From: Shewanella insulae
Lineage (GTDB): Bacteria > Pseudomonadota > Gammaproteobacteria > Enterobacterales > Shewanellaceae
Length of the DNA stretch: 64,000 nucleotides
Reading direction: 5' to 3'
NCBI RefSeq assembly: GCF_009831655.1
Contig: NZ_WRPA01000001.1
Location: 248,001-312,000 of the forward strand
A program made the position numbers and the translations under genes. A model generated the notes under the pieces. It saw nothing but the letters and a program-made list of their open reading frames with translations. It was not told the DNA's origin and did no database searches. How positions within the stretch are numbered: the stretch's first letter is position 1; each line of letters begins with the position of its first letter. Below, piece after piece: positions 52,646 to 63,593 of the stretch.

Positions 52646-54487
52646 TTAATAGTTACAGCTATCGCAGTAGAGGTAGAGACCGTTTGGATCGTCAAAGGCC
52701 TTAAATTCTTCGGCCACGCTAGAAACCTGGCCAAGCAACTGCTCGACAACGCTGCTTTGAGAGAGGCTCTTAGGCAGATAGGTGGAAGCCTGGGCAAACA
52801 TCTCCTGAATGAACTGCTCTTGAGGGGAGAGTTCTTGTTCGATCAATTTTGTGTCGAACTTCTCTAACTTGGCCAACTCCGCCGCCTTAGTCACCGCCTG
52901 CTGCAGATCGCCAAGCTCGTCAACCAGGCCTAGCTCGAGAGCGCGTTTGCCTGACCAGACGCGACCCTGGGCAATCTTATCTACCTCTTCGAGTTTCATG
53001 CCGCGCTCCTCGGAGACCAGTGAAATGAAGTCTTGATAACCGCGCTCAATATGACGCTGAATGATCTCTTTTAGCTCGTCGCTGATCCCCTGGGTGGTGG
53101 AAAATGCGGTCCAGCCTGAGGTGGAGACGCCATCTGTGTGTATCCCAAGCTTTGCCAGGGAGTCTTCGAAGGTGGTAACCAAGCCGAAGATGCCGATAGA
53201 GCCGGTGAGCGTGGTTGGCGTAGCAAAGATATAATCGGCACTTGCCGAGATCCAGTAGCCACCTGAGGCGGCGTAGGTGCCCATACTGACGACCACAGGC
53301 TTGTTGGCCGCCTTGAGGGCGAGGACTTCTTGGCGGATCTGCTCAGAAGCAAATGCGCTGCCGCCTGGGCTGTCGACTCTAAGCACGACCGCTTTCACCT
53401 TGTCATCGAACCTGGCCTTGCGCAGCAGGGCTGAGGTGCTCTCGCCGCCGATCTGACCGGCTGCCTGGTGACCGTTAAGGATGTTACCCTTAGCCACTAC
53501 GATGCCTATTGCGTCATGCATCAGCACAGGAGGGAACTGCTGGATCACACTCTGATAGTCATAAAAGCTTATCTGTTTAAAGCTATGTCCCTCTCTGGCC
53601 TCACCCAGGCGCTCGACCATATCAAGGCGGAACTGCTCGGCAGAGGCTAGCTTGTCGACCCAACCCAGGTTAATTGCCATCTCTGATGAGCGACCGTTGG
53701 CCTTGTTGAGCTCGGCAAGGTAACGTTCGGCGCTTAGCATCAGGTCGTCCTGTTTGATGCCGCGGTTTTCGCTGACCCTGGTTTCGAAGCTGCTCCAGAT
53801 ATCTTGCATGAGTTCGAGGTTGGCAGATTTCGCCGCCTCAGACATGTCGTCTCGCATGAATGGTTCTACAGCCGACTTGAAGGTACCCACCCTGAAGACA
53901 TGGGCCTTGATCTTGAGCTTATCAAGCGCCGACTTGAAGTATTGGCGATAGCGGCTCAGGCCTTCGATCTCTACCGAACCCTGTGGATTGAGGTAGATGG
54001 TATCGGCGAAGCTGGCGAGGAAGTATTGATTCTGCCCATACCAGTTGCCCATGGCGATAATAGGTTTACCGGATGCTTTAAAGCGGGTTAAGGCGTCGCC
54101 TATGCTCTGCAGCTTGCTGATCCCAGTCCATCTCAGGTGGCCTATGTCGAGCACGATAGCCGAGATGCGTTTATCGCTGGCGGCATTGTCGATAGCATTT
54201 AGCAGATCGGCCAGCAGGATCTCACCATCACTCTGGCCCCCCTTGCCACTCTTCATGGCCGCCTCGATGGGATCCACCTGACGTTTCTGTTCTACCACGC
54301 TACCGGAAAGATCTAACACTAATGCAGAACCCTCTTCGACCCTTGGGCTCTCATCTGCGGCAAGGATCACGAACAGGAGGGCGATAAACCCGAAGAAGAA
54401 TAGATTTAAGATCACCTTACGCGTGGTGTTAATCACCTTCCACAAGGTGGAAAAGATCCGTTTTAATATTGAGGGCTTAGCGGACAT
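52646..54487 (-). CDS. sppA: Signal peptide peptidase SppA, 67-kDa type
   Basis: The product has 613 residues, the double-domain form. It is a membrane-anchored serine protease that degrades cleaved signal peptides. One N-terminal transmembrane helix spans about 22-43 (VILNLFFFGFIALLFVILA). The first domain supplies the general base Lys (segment GNWYGQNQYFLASF near residue 200), and the second holds the nucleophile Ser in YAASGGYWISASADYI (near residue 410) with VLRVDSPGGSAFASEQIRQE just before. The C terminus ends DPNGLYLYCDSCNY, as in homologues. It is divergent from fadH. Confidence 0.95.
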   Translation of the reverse strand: MSAKPSILKRIFSTLWKVINTTRKVILNLFFFGFIALLFVILAADESPRVEEGSALVLDLSGSVVEQKRQVDPIEAAMKSGKGGQSDGEILLADLLNAIDNAASDKRISAIVLDIGHLRWTGISKLQSIGDALTRFKASGKPIIAMGNWYGQNQYFLASFADTIYLNPQGSVEIEGLSRYRQYFKSALDKLKIKAHVFRVGTFKSAVEPFMRDDMSEAAKSANLELMQDIWSSFETRVSENRGIKQDDLMLSAERYLAELNKANGRSSEMAINLGWVDKLASAEQFRLDMVERLGEAREGHSFKQISFYDYQSVIQQFPPVLMHDAIGIVVAKGNILNGHQAAGQIGGESTSALLRKARFDDKVKAVVLRVDSPGGSAFASEQIRQEVLALKAANKPVVVSMGTYAASGGYWISASADYIFATPTTLTGSIGIFGLVTTFEDSLAKLGIHTDGVSTSGWTAFSTTQGISDELKEIIQRHIERGYQDFISLVSEERGMKLEEVDKIAQGRVWSGKRALELGLVDELGDLQQAVTKAAELAKLEKFDTKLIEQELSPQEQFIQEMFAQASTYLPKSLSQSSVVEQLLGQVSSVAEEFKAFDDPNGLYLYCDSCNY

Positions 54488-54559
54488 TATCCACTCCTAT
54501 ATGACTCTGATCCCTCTATGCTAACTGAAAACTACCATGGGGGCGAAATACAATTGTAA

Positions 54560-56668
<2,109 letters not shown>

Positions 56669-56704
56669 AGATCTGCTGCAGTAAGTAAAGCCTACTTATA
56701 AGTT

Positions 56705-56735
56705 AAAGGCTAACCCTTGAGGGTTAGCCTTTTTT
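56705..56735 (+). terminator. Terminator of fadH
   Basis: AAAGGCTAACCC TTGA GGGTTAGCCTTTTTT. Confidence 0.9.
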
Positions 56736-56832
56736 ATGGCTTTGACATAACTTAAGTAAATGCTCGATGAGAAACCGGCAAGGTTTAAGAGCAGAATTAT
56801 CAAAATTAACCTTTAAAAATGTGGATGAGACA

Positions 56833-57381
56833 ATGAAAACAGCCAAGACTAATACCCATAGTTTACTCATTACCTTGGTGGGCGCTTTAGTGGCTCTGGC
56901 GGTGACTCTGGTGGTGGCTATGCCCTTAAGGGCTGAAAGCGATGATAAAAGCGATGGTAAAAGCTATGATAAAAGCTATGTTAAGAGTGATGACAAAAGT
57001 TATGACGCTGAGCTTGCGGCGAAAGTCGGCGGAGATGACTATGGCATGAAGCGCTATGTGATGGCCATGCTCAAGCGTGGCCCCAACCGAGAGCAATCAG
57101 AAGCGGAGGCAGAGCGGCTGCAAAGGGCTCATTTGGATAACATAGGCCGATTGGCAGAGGAGGGTAAACTGGTGCTTGCAGGTCCCTTCTTAGAAGAGGG
57201 AGACCTAAGAGGCATCTATATCTTCAACGTCACTAGCGTCGAGGAGGCTAAGGCGCTTACCGAGTCCGATCCCGCCATTAAGGCTGGTCGCCTCATCATG
57301 GAGCTTCATCCCTGGTATGGCAGCGCCGCGCTGATGGAGGTAAATCGACTACATCATAAGCTGGCGAAAAAAGCCATCTAA
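56833..57381 (+). CDS. Exported YciI-domain protein with xxKS repeats
   Basis: From ATG 56833 the product has 182 residues; a GTG at 56821 and a longer frame back to 56767 are alternatives, none with a clear ribosome-binding site. A hydrophobic signal (LLITLVGALVALAVTLVVA) leads to PLRAES, then five four-residue repeats ending in KS (DDKS, DGKS, YDKS, YVKS, DDKS), then a YciI domain (about 65-175) with HLDNIGRLAEEGKLVLAGPF and SDPAIKAGRL, including the family's His and Asp. YciI proteins are normally cytosolic, so export is unusual. The role is unknown. Confidence 0.8.
   Translation: MKTAKTNTHSLLITLVGALVALAVTLVVAMPLRAESDDKSDGKSYDKSYVKSDDKSYDAELAAKVGGDDYGMKRYVMAMLKRGPNREQSEAEAERLQRAHLDNIGRLAEEGKLVLAGPFLEEGDLRGIYIFNVTSVEEAKALTESDPAIKAGRLIMELHPWYGSAALMEVNRLHHKLAKKAI
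56941..57000 (+). repeat. 12-bp coding tandem repeat, five units
   Basis: Units such as GATGATAAAAGC, GATGGTAAAAGC and TATGATAAAAGC encode the xxKS repeats at the start of the exported YciI-domain protein. Confidence 0.85.
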
Positions 57382-57495
57382 TGTGTAATGTTGCTGACCA
57401 GTGCATGTGCCTTGTAATAGGCGAAGGATTGCGAACCATGGCGTGAGGTTGGTCTTTTCTAGGACTTTTAAGCTTGTTAAAGCGTCGCCTAGGGG

Positions 57496-57801
57496 CTATT
57501 CGGCGGCACAAGCTACAGGCTGAGGGGCATATGTGGTCACGACTTCGGCATCTTGAGGCGAAAGTTCCAGGTCGAGATCGCCGTCTGGATGGCAGCAGCA
57601 GGGCAGACACTCATCCGCTTCCAATTCCACCAGAGGTTCGGTGTGGTAGACCACGCTACCGCGATTAACCTTGGTCTTACAAGCACCACAAAAGCCGTTG
57701 CGGCACTCAGAGAAGATACGTACCTTTTTCTGCTCGAGGGCCGCCAACAGGCTTTGGTGGTTGCTGGTATAGAGGAGTACAGGCTGACCTTGAAGGCTCA
57801 C
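57496..57801 (-). CDS. yfaE: 2Fe-2S ferredoxin YfaE, ribonucleotide reductase maintenance
   Basis: The start is uncertain. GTG at 57801 has AAGAAGG eight bases upstream and gives 101 residues beginning VSLQGQPVLLYTS, close to E. coli YfaE; a TTG at 57855 would overlap nrdB. The plant-type ferredoxin cysteines are CRNGFCGACK and a distal LPCCCHPDGD. YfaE delivers electrons to reduce the diiron centre of NrdB so the tyrosyl radical can be rebuilt. A C-terminal tail of about 20 residues (SPQDAEVV..PVACAAE) is longer than in E. coli. The gene follows nrdB in the same operon. Confidence 0.9.
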   Translation of the reverse strand: MSLQGQPVLLYTSNHQSLLAALEQKKVRIFSECRNGFCGACKTKVNRGSVVYHTEPLVELEADECLPCCCHPDGDLDLELSPQDAEVVTTYAPQPVACAAE

Positions 57802-57844
57802 GATTGGAGCCTTCTTAAAAACCGCCTGACTAAAGACCGTCTTG

Positions 57845-58975
57845 CTAGAGATCAAAGTCGGCAAACTCACTCTCATCGACAGAAGAGTCAATCTGACCCA
57901 CCAGGTAGGAGGATACCTCCACTTCCTGCGGTGCGACCTGTACCGAGTCACTCTCCAGCCAGTTCTTCATCCAAGGTAGTGGGTTGCTCTGGTCGGCATA
58001 TGGACTTGCCAGATTAACCGACTTCATACGCTCGTTGGTAATGTACTCAACGTACTGGCAGAGGATCTGCTCGTTCAGGCCGATCATAGAGCCATCTTTA
58101 AACAGGTACTTGGCCCACTCTTTCTCTTGCTCTGCCGCCTTGACGAAGATGTCGATAGCCGTCTGTTCGCATTCTTTGGCTATCTCGGCCATCTCTGGGT
58201 CATCCTTGCCACCTTGCATCAGCTTAAGGATATGCTGGGTGCTGTTAAGGTGCAGGGCTTCATCACGGGCGATGAGGCGGATGATCTTGGCGTTACCTTC
58301 CATCAGCTTACGCTCGGCAAAGGCAAATGAGCAGGCGAAGCTGACGTAGAAACGAATAGCTTCTAGTACGTTAACCGACATCATGCACAGGTAGAGCGCC
58401 TTCTTGAGTTCGCGGGTGGTGACTTCCACTGTCTTACCATTGATCTCGTGGGTACCTTCACCCATGAGGTGATAGATTTGGCTCAGCTCGATCAGATTAT
58501 CGTAGTAATCGGCAATATCGCTGGCGCGTTTGAGGATCTCTTCGTTCTGTACGATATCGTCAAATACGACAGAAGGATCGTTAACGATATTACGAATGAT
58601 GTGAGTGTAAGAGCGCGAGTGAATCGTCTCGGAGAAAGACCAGGTTTCTATCCAGGTCTCAAGTTCTGGCAGTGACACCAGCGGCAGGAAGGCGACGTTT
58701 GGTGAGCGCCCCTGAATAGAGTCAAGCAGGGTCTGATACTTAAGGTTAGAGATAAAGATATGCTTCTCGTGATCCGGCAGCGCTGCATAGTCGATCTTGT
58801 CTTTGCTGACGTCAACCTCTTCTGGACGCCAGAAGAAGGAGAGTTGCTTCTCGATCAGTTTCTCGAACACTTCATATTTTTGAACATCGTAACGGGCAAC
58901 GTTAACGGATTGACCTAGGAACATAGGTTCCAGCAGGGCATTGTTAGGTGTTTGACAAAATGTTGAATAGGCCAT
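57845..58975 (-). CDS. nrdB: Class Ia ribonucleotide reductase beta subunit
   Basis: The product has 376 residues. It holds the diiron-tyrosyl radical centre that starts catalysis in NrdA. Expected iron ligands are in [23 protein letters not shown] and the [13 protein letters not shown] helix (E and H). [10 protein letters not shown] is the conserved segment near the radical site. The C terminus [22 protein letters not shown] is the NrdA-docking tail. It lies 59 bp downstream of nrdA and shares the operon with yfaE. Confidence 0.96.
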   Translation of the reverse strand: MAYSTFCQTPNNALLEPMFLGQSVNVARYDVQKYEVFEKLIEKQLSFFWRPEEVDVSKDKIDYAALPDHEKHIFISNLKYQTLLDSIQGRSPNVAFLPLVSLPELETWIETWSFSETIHSRSYTHIIRNIVNDPSVVFDDIVQNEEILKRASDIADYYDNLIELSQIYHLMGEGTHEINGKTVEVTTRELKKALYLCMMSVNVLEAIRFYVSFACSFAFAERKLMEGNAKIIRLIARDEALHLNSTQHILKLMQGGKDDPEMAEIAKECEQTAIDIFVKAAEQEKEWAKYLFKDGSMIGLNEQILCQYVEYITNERMKSVNLASPYADQSNPLPWMKNWLESDSVQVAPQEVEVSSYLVGQIDSSVDESEFADFDL

Positions 58976-59034
58976 TTTTCTATCTTCCGATAAAGGGGGC
59001 TAAGCCCCCTGATAAAAGGTTAAAACACGTAGAG

Positions 59035-61323
59035 TTAGATCTTACATGCGCCGCCTGCGCAGCTATCGTCTTCTTTCTCAATGGAGGTGATATCGTCATA
59101 TTTATCTGACGCACCGTCACGCGTGTTGTGATAGTAAAGTGTCTTCACACCATATTTGTATGCCGTTAGTAGATCTTTCAGCAGCACCTGCATTGGCACC
59201 TTAGCGCCTGGGAAACGGCTTGGATCATAGTTGGTGTTGGCCGAGATAGACTGGTCAACAAACTTCTGCATCAAGCCCACCAATTGCAGGTAACCTTCGT
59301 TGCCTGGCATGTTCCAAAGCAGCTCATAGCTGTACTGGTATTTCTCGAAGTCGGGTACTACCTGCTTGAGCTGACCATCCTTACTGGCCTTAACGCTGAT
59401 CAGGCCGCGTGGCGGCTCGATACCGTTTGTTGCATTAGAGATCTGCGACGAGGTCTCAGATGGCATCAGGGCAGACAGGGTCGAGTTACGCAGGCCGTGG
59501 GTCTTGATCTCCTCACGCAGGGATTCCCAATCCATGTGTAGCGGCTCGTCACAGATCTTATCGAGATCGCGCTTGTAGGTATCGATCGGCAGGATACCCT
59601 TGGCGTAGTTGGTCTCGTGGAAGGCAGGGCAGGCGCCTTGCTCTTTCGCCAGATTCATCGAAGCCTTCAGCAGATAATACTGGATCGCTTCGAAGGTCTT
59701 GTGGGTGATGCCGTTGGCACTGCCGTCCGAGTAGCGTACACCTTCTTTTGCCAGGTAGTTGGCGAAGTTAATCACACCTATACCCAGTGTACGGCGGTTC
59801 ATCGAGCCCTTGTGGGCCGAGATGATAGGATAGTCCTGGTAATCAAGCAGGCTATCGAGTGCACGCACAGCCAAATCGGCCAGGCTTTCAAGCTCACCCA
59901 AGTTTTTGATGGCACCCAGGTTCAAGGCTGATAGGGTACACAGGGCGATCTCACCATCAGGATCGTCGATGTTGTTCAGTGGCTTGGTCGGCAGAGCAAT
60001 CTCGAGACACAGGTTCGACTGACGTACCGGTGCAACCTTAGCATCGAAGGGGCTGTGGGTATTACAGTGATCGACGTTCTGGATATAGATACGGCCGGTA
60101 GAGGCACGCTCTTGCATCATCAAGGAGAAGAGTTCAACCGCCTTGATCTGCTTCTTACGAATACTCTCATCTTGTTCATACTTGACGTACAGGCGCTCGA
60201 ACTCAGCCTGATCTTCGAAGAAGGCGTCATACAGTCCAGGTACGTCTGATGGGCTAAACAGGGTGATCATGCCGCCCTGAATAAGACGCTGATACATCAG
60301 CTTGTTCAGCTGCACACCATAGTCCAGGTGACGAATACGGTTATCTTCCACGCCGCGATTGTTCTTCAATACCAGCAGAGACTCAACTTCTAAATGCCAC
60401 ATTGGGTAGAAGAGGGTTGCTGCGCCGCCGCGCACGCCGCCTTGCGAGCAAGACTTCACCGCCGTCTGGAAATACTTGTAGAAAGGCAGACAACCTGTGT
60501 GGAACGCCTCACCACCGCGGATTGGGCTACCCAGCGCGCGGATACGGCCGGCGTTGACCCCTATGCCCGCACGTTGTGACACATATTTCACGATAGAAGA
60601 TGCGGTCGCGTTGATTGAGTCTAGGCTATCGCCACACTCGATCAGTACGCACGAGCTAAATTGACGTGTCGGCGTACGCACACCAGACATGATTGGCGTC
60701 GGTAGCGAGATCTTAAAGGTCGAGGTCGCATCATAAAAATCTTTGACGTATTTAAGACGCGTCTCTTTCGGGTAGTTGGCGAACAGACAGGCTGCTACCA
60801 GAATATAGAGGAACTGGGCACTCTCGTAGACTTCGTGGGTCACACGGTTTTGAACCAGATACTTACCCTCTAGCTGCTTAACCGCGGCATAAGAGAAGTC
60901 CATATCGCGCCAGTGGTCGATATAGCTATCAAGTGTGTCTAACTCTTCACGGCTGTAGTCTTGGAGAATATGCGTGTCATATTTACCCAACTCAACCAAC
61001 TTCACCACGTGATCGTAAAGCTTAGGCGGCTCAAATTGGCCGAAGGCCTTCTTACGCAGGTGGAAGATCGCCAGGCGTGCGGAAAGGAACTGGTAGTCTG
61101 GTGATTCCGGCGAGATAAGGTCGGCAGCGGCCTTAATAATGGTTTCGTGGATCGCTTCAGTTGGGATCCCATCATAAAACTGAAGGTGTGAACGTAATTC
61201 GACTTCCGATACTGAGACGTTATTCAGTCCTTTGGCCGCCCAAGTGATCACTCGGTGGATCTTATCGAGATCGATAGTTTCACGTTCGCCACTGCGCTTC
61301 GTGACTTGCATATTGCTGTTCAT
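59035..61323 (-). CDS. nrdA: Class Ia ribonucleotide reductase alpha subunit
   Basis: The product has 762 residues, as in E. coli. It reduces ribonucleoside diphosphates to deoxy forms. The N-terminal ATP cone (about 5-95, MQVTKRSGERETIDLDKIHRVI) is the allosteric activity site. Active-site cysteines are in FSSCVLIEC, SNLCLEIALPT (radical Cys) and IALCTLSALNLG; the C-terminal CAGGACKI is the redox shuttle pair. Two NrdR-type boxes and a DnaA-like site lie upstream (61454-61547). Confidence 0.97.
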   Translation of the reverse strand: MNSNMQVTKRSGERETIDLDKIHRVITWAAKGLNNVSVSEVELRSHLQFYDGIPTEAIHETIIKAAADLISPESPDYQFLSARLAIFHLRKKAFGQFEPPKLYDHVVKLVELGKYDTHILQDYSREELDTLDSYIDHWRDMDFSYAAVKQLEGKYLVQNRVTHEVYESAQFLYILVAACLFANYPKETRLKYVKDFYDATSTFKISLPTPIMSGVRTPTRQFSSCVLIECGDSLDSINATASSIVKYVSQRAGIGVNAGRIRALGSPIRGGEAFHTGCLPFYKYFQTAVKSCSQGGVRGGAATLFYPMWHLEVESLLVLKNNRGVEDNRIRHLDYGVQLNKLMYQRLIQGGMITLFSPSDVPGLYDAFFEDQAEFERLYVKYEQDESIRKKQIKAVELFSLMMQERASTGRIYIQNVDHCNTHSPFDAKVAPVRQSNLCLEIALPTKPLNNIDDPDGEIALCTLSALNLGAIKNLGELESLADLAVRALDSLLDYQDYPIISAHKGSMNRRTLGIGVINFANYLAKEGVRYSDGSANGITHKTFEAIQYYLLKASMNLAKEQGACPAFHETNYAKGILPIDTYKRDLDKICDEPLHMDWESLREEIKTHGLRNSTLSALMPSETSSQISNATNGIEPPRGLISVKASKDGQLKQVVPDFEKYQYSYELLWNMPGNEGYLQLVGLMQKFVDQSISANTNYDPSRFPGAKVPMQVLLKDLLTAYKYGVKTLYYHNTRDGASDKYDDITSIEKEDDSCAGGACKI

Positions 61324-61453
61324 TGAAGATAAGCCTTGAATTAAATATCGCTGGGGGAAAACTCCACCCTACGTTTCCATGTAAAAACAATCGAAGGTGT
61401 TAAAAAAGTACTTGAGCACTACTGCAGTTCTAGTAGCTTCGACCGCCGCCCAT

Positions 61454-61500
61454 ACACAAGATATGGTGTTTTTTCTTTTATAGGATACAAGATAGTGAGG
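61454..61500 (-). promoter_or_regulatory. Tandem NrdR-type boxes upstream of nrdA
   Basis: ACACAAGATATGGTGT at 61454-61469 fits the NrdR consensus; a weaker copy ATACAAGATAGTGAGG starts 31 bp (three turns) away at 61485. NrdR represses ribonucleotide reductase operons in many bacteria. Confidence 0.65.
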
Positions 61501-61538
61501 TTAGGGGGATATTGCAAGCGGGTTTTTAGGGGACAAGT

Positions 61539-61547
61539 TGTGGATAT
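61539..61547. promoter_or_regulatory. DnaA-box-like site upstream of nrdA
   Basis: TGTGGATAT matches the DnaA box complement TGTGGATAA at eight of nine positions. E. coli nrdAB is known to respond to DnaA. Confidence 0.45.
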
Positions 61548-61800
61548 CTTGGGGGTAAGCCAAGGGGTTAGTAACGGCTTACCTTTAACCCTTGTTTTCA
61601 ATTACGATAGCACAGCTGGGTTAAGATTTAGGCGACTGAATTTACCTATCATGAAAGCTAAATTATTGGCCAGTACGGCGGGATCTTTTTCTCTAAAAAA
61701 GGATCGCGATCTTAGTCTGGACGACTTTTTACTGACGCGTCACATACCCAACTGCTCGTGTGTGTGATAGAGCTCCTGTTACAGGAGGCGATACAGCCAC

Positions 61801-62559
61801 TTAGCCCTGTTTTAGGAGCTCAAGCACGGCTAACGGGGTATCGAAGCCAAAATCGTGTGGCCACAGGTGCGCCTGATCATTGTTTCCAATATAACCCCAA
61901 TGAGCGATGCCCCCTAGCATGTCACTATTGCGGGCCGCCTCGAGATCCCGCTTGGCATCGCCAAGATAGAGAATTTGCTCACAGCAAACGCTAAGTTGTG
62001 ACGCCGCCAGGCGCATAGGCGCCGGATGAGGTTTACTCTGGGTGGTGGAGTCGCCACTGATGATTGCCGGCATCTTGTGGGCTAACTCGAGCCTGTGTAG
62101 TAAAGGCCGGGCAAAGCGAGCCGCCTTATTGGTGACCACCCCAAAAGGGATGCGTTGCTCATTGAGGTGCTCTAAAAGGCTGGCCATACCGTCAAACAGC
62201 CTGGCTGCTTGGCCATTAACCCTATGATAGTGATTAAGTAAGCCCTGTTGGATAGTCGCCTTCTCCTCATCATTAAGGTGAGGCTGGGCAGCGTTAACTA
62301 ACGCCAGGCTGCCATGGGAGGCGGCAAAACGGATATCTTCCAGGGATTCGCTCGGCAGCCCAAAATCCTTAAGCGCCAGATTGAGCGCCAGCACGAGATC
62401 CGGCGCGGTATCGACTAAGGTGCCATCGAGATCGAACAGCACGCCTCTTATAGGCCTGGCGTCTAATGTTTTTATCTCATTAGCTTTAATATCAGTTAGC
62501 TTAGTGTCAATAGGCTTAGCGTCTAGAGGCTTAGTGCCTGTACCCGTACCTTCAGTCAT
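61801..62559 (-). CDS. HAD-family phosphatase (Gph/MupP-like) with repetitive N terminus
   Basis: The product has 252 residues. The HAD core has [14 protein letters not shown] (catalytic Asp near residue 43), TNKAARFA and the metal-binding [14 protein letters not shown]. The neighbouring ubiG and the overlap of eight bases recall Pseudomonas mupP-ubiG, where MupP dephosphorylates N-acetylmuramate-6-phosphate in peptidoglycan recycling; phosphoglycolate phosphatase is the other option. Residues 10-34 are five imperfect pentapeptides ([25 protein letters not shown]) before the domain starts, not seen in usual family members. The real start could be later, but no in-frame ATG with a ribosome-binding site is visible before the domain. 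Confidence 0.88.
   Translation of the reverse strand: MTEGTGTGTKPLDAKPIDTKLTDIKANEIKTLDARPIRGVLFDLDGTLVDTAPDLVLALNLALKDFGLPSESLEDIRFAASHGSLALVNAAQPHLNDEEKATIQQGLLNHYHRVNGQAARLFDGMASLLEHLNEQRIPFGVVTNKAARFARPLLHRLELAHKMPAIISGDSTTQSKPHPAPMRLAASQLSVCCEQILYLGDAKRDLEAARNSDMLGGIAHWGYIGNNDQAHLWPHDFGFDTPLAVLELLKQG
62458..62532 (-). repeat. 15-bp coding tandem repeat, five units
   Basis: Five degenerate 15-bp units encode the KPxDx pentapeptides at the N terminus of the HAD phosphatase. They keep the frame. Confidence 0.75.
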
Positions 62560-63295
62560 CCTGCTTAACCGTGGCGATCATATAGTTGACCTCTAGCGAC
62601 TTGGTATAGCGGAAGATCTCCGTCAGAGGATTGTAGGTGATGCCGGTCGCATCGACGCACTCAAGATCTACCGCATCGGCCATGCCGATCAGTTCGGATG
62701 GCTTGATGTATTTCTTATGATCGTGGGTGCCAACCGGTAGCATCTTAAGCAGATACTCGGCGCCGATCACTGTCTCTACATAGGCTCTGATGTTGCGGTT
62801 AATGGTTGAGAAGAACACATAACCACCGGGTTTGACCATATCGCTACAGGCCTTAATGACAGATGCAGGGTCGGGCACATGCTCGAGCATCTCCATACAG
62901 GTGACTACATCATACTGGCCTTGATGCCCATCTCTGTGATGCTCTGCCGTGTCCTGGATATAGTTGATCTCGACCCCCATCTCCAAGGCGTGCAGCTTAG
63001 CGACATCGAGGGGCTCGGCCCCCATATCCAGCCCATCTACCTTGGCGCCCAGGCGTGCCATGCTCTCAGAGAGAATACCGCCGCCGCAGCCGACATCCAG
63101 CACACGCTTGCCAAACAGGCCGCCGACGGCTTGATCGATATAGTTGAGTCTTAAGGGGTTGAGCTTATGAATCGGTTTAAATTCCCCTTCGGGATCCCAC
63201 CAGGTGGCAGCCATCTTCTCAAACTTAGCGATTTCTTGTGGATCGACATTGACATTATTAGTCTCAGAAAAATGAGTTTCAGAAAGGTTAGACAC
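62552..63295 (-). CDS. ubiG: Ubiquinone biosynthesis O-methyltransferase
   Basis: The product has 247 residues, matching UbiG. It carries out both O-methylations in ubiquinone synthesis using S-adenosylmethionine. The SAM motif is [19 protein letters not shown] (near residue 65), with the acidic residue in VDGLDMG and the post-motif [10 protein letters not shown]. The N terminus [27 protein letters not shown] is diagnostic. The HAD phosphatase gene overlaps its end by eight bases. It is divergent from gyrA. Confidence 0.96.
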   Translation of the reverse strand: MSNLSETHFSETNNVNVDPQEIAKFEKMAATWWDPEGEFKPIHKLNPLRLNYIDQAVGGLFGKRVLDVGCGGGILSESMARLGAKVDGLDMGAEPLDVAKLHALEMGVEINYIQDTAEHHRDGHQGQYDVVTCMEMLEHVPDPASVIKACSDMVKPGGYVFFSTINRNIRAYVETVIGAEYLLKMLPVGTHDHKKYIKPSELIGMADAVDLECVDATGITYNPLTEIFRYTKSLEVNYMIATVKQDD

Positions 63296-63446
63296 GGACA
63301 GTCCTCTGAAGGGGATAAATGATGTAGCTATTATACCGATAGCCTTAGATAAACAAAGGAGAACCCGCCGAAAATGTCTGCTTAGTCATCAGATTGCTGT
63401 TAAAGCGTTCATCTTGCCTAAAACAGGTAGGGGTTTTACGCCGCAA

Positions 63447-63498
63447 ACAGATATTTGGCGTGAAATTTCAATAGGGTCTAGCGCCTTTAAATATCTGT
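63447..63498 (+). promoter_or_regulatory. Inverted repeat in the gyrA promoter region
   Basis: ACAGATATTT (63447-63456) and AAATATCTGT (63489-63498) are perfect 10-bp arms 32 bp apart. TTAGAAT directly after the right arm looks like a -10 box. It could be an operator or a supercoiling-sensitive cruciform. Confidence 0.45.
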
Positions 63499-63593
63499 GT
63501 TAGAATGCCAAATCACGTTTTCAGGCTTGGTGAAATATTGCCTGGTTTTTAAGCAGTATTTTGTCGGCTAAATTTCAAGGGATCGAGCAGTTT

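Larger units (their letters stand above)
61324..61800. other. nrdA promoter interval, no supported gene
   Basis: About 480 bp. It holds the NrdR-type boxes and the DnaA-like box; the rest is non-coding. A 90-codon plus-strand frame at 61495-61767 starts inside the regulatory region and shows no family, so it is not called. Confidence 0.6.

Noticed and set aside
61495..61767. 90-codon frame upstream of the HAD phosphatase
   Set aside because: It begins in the nrdA regulatory region, lacks a ribosome-binding site and shows no known fold.
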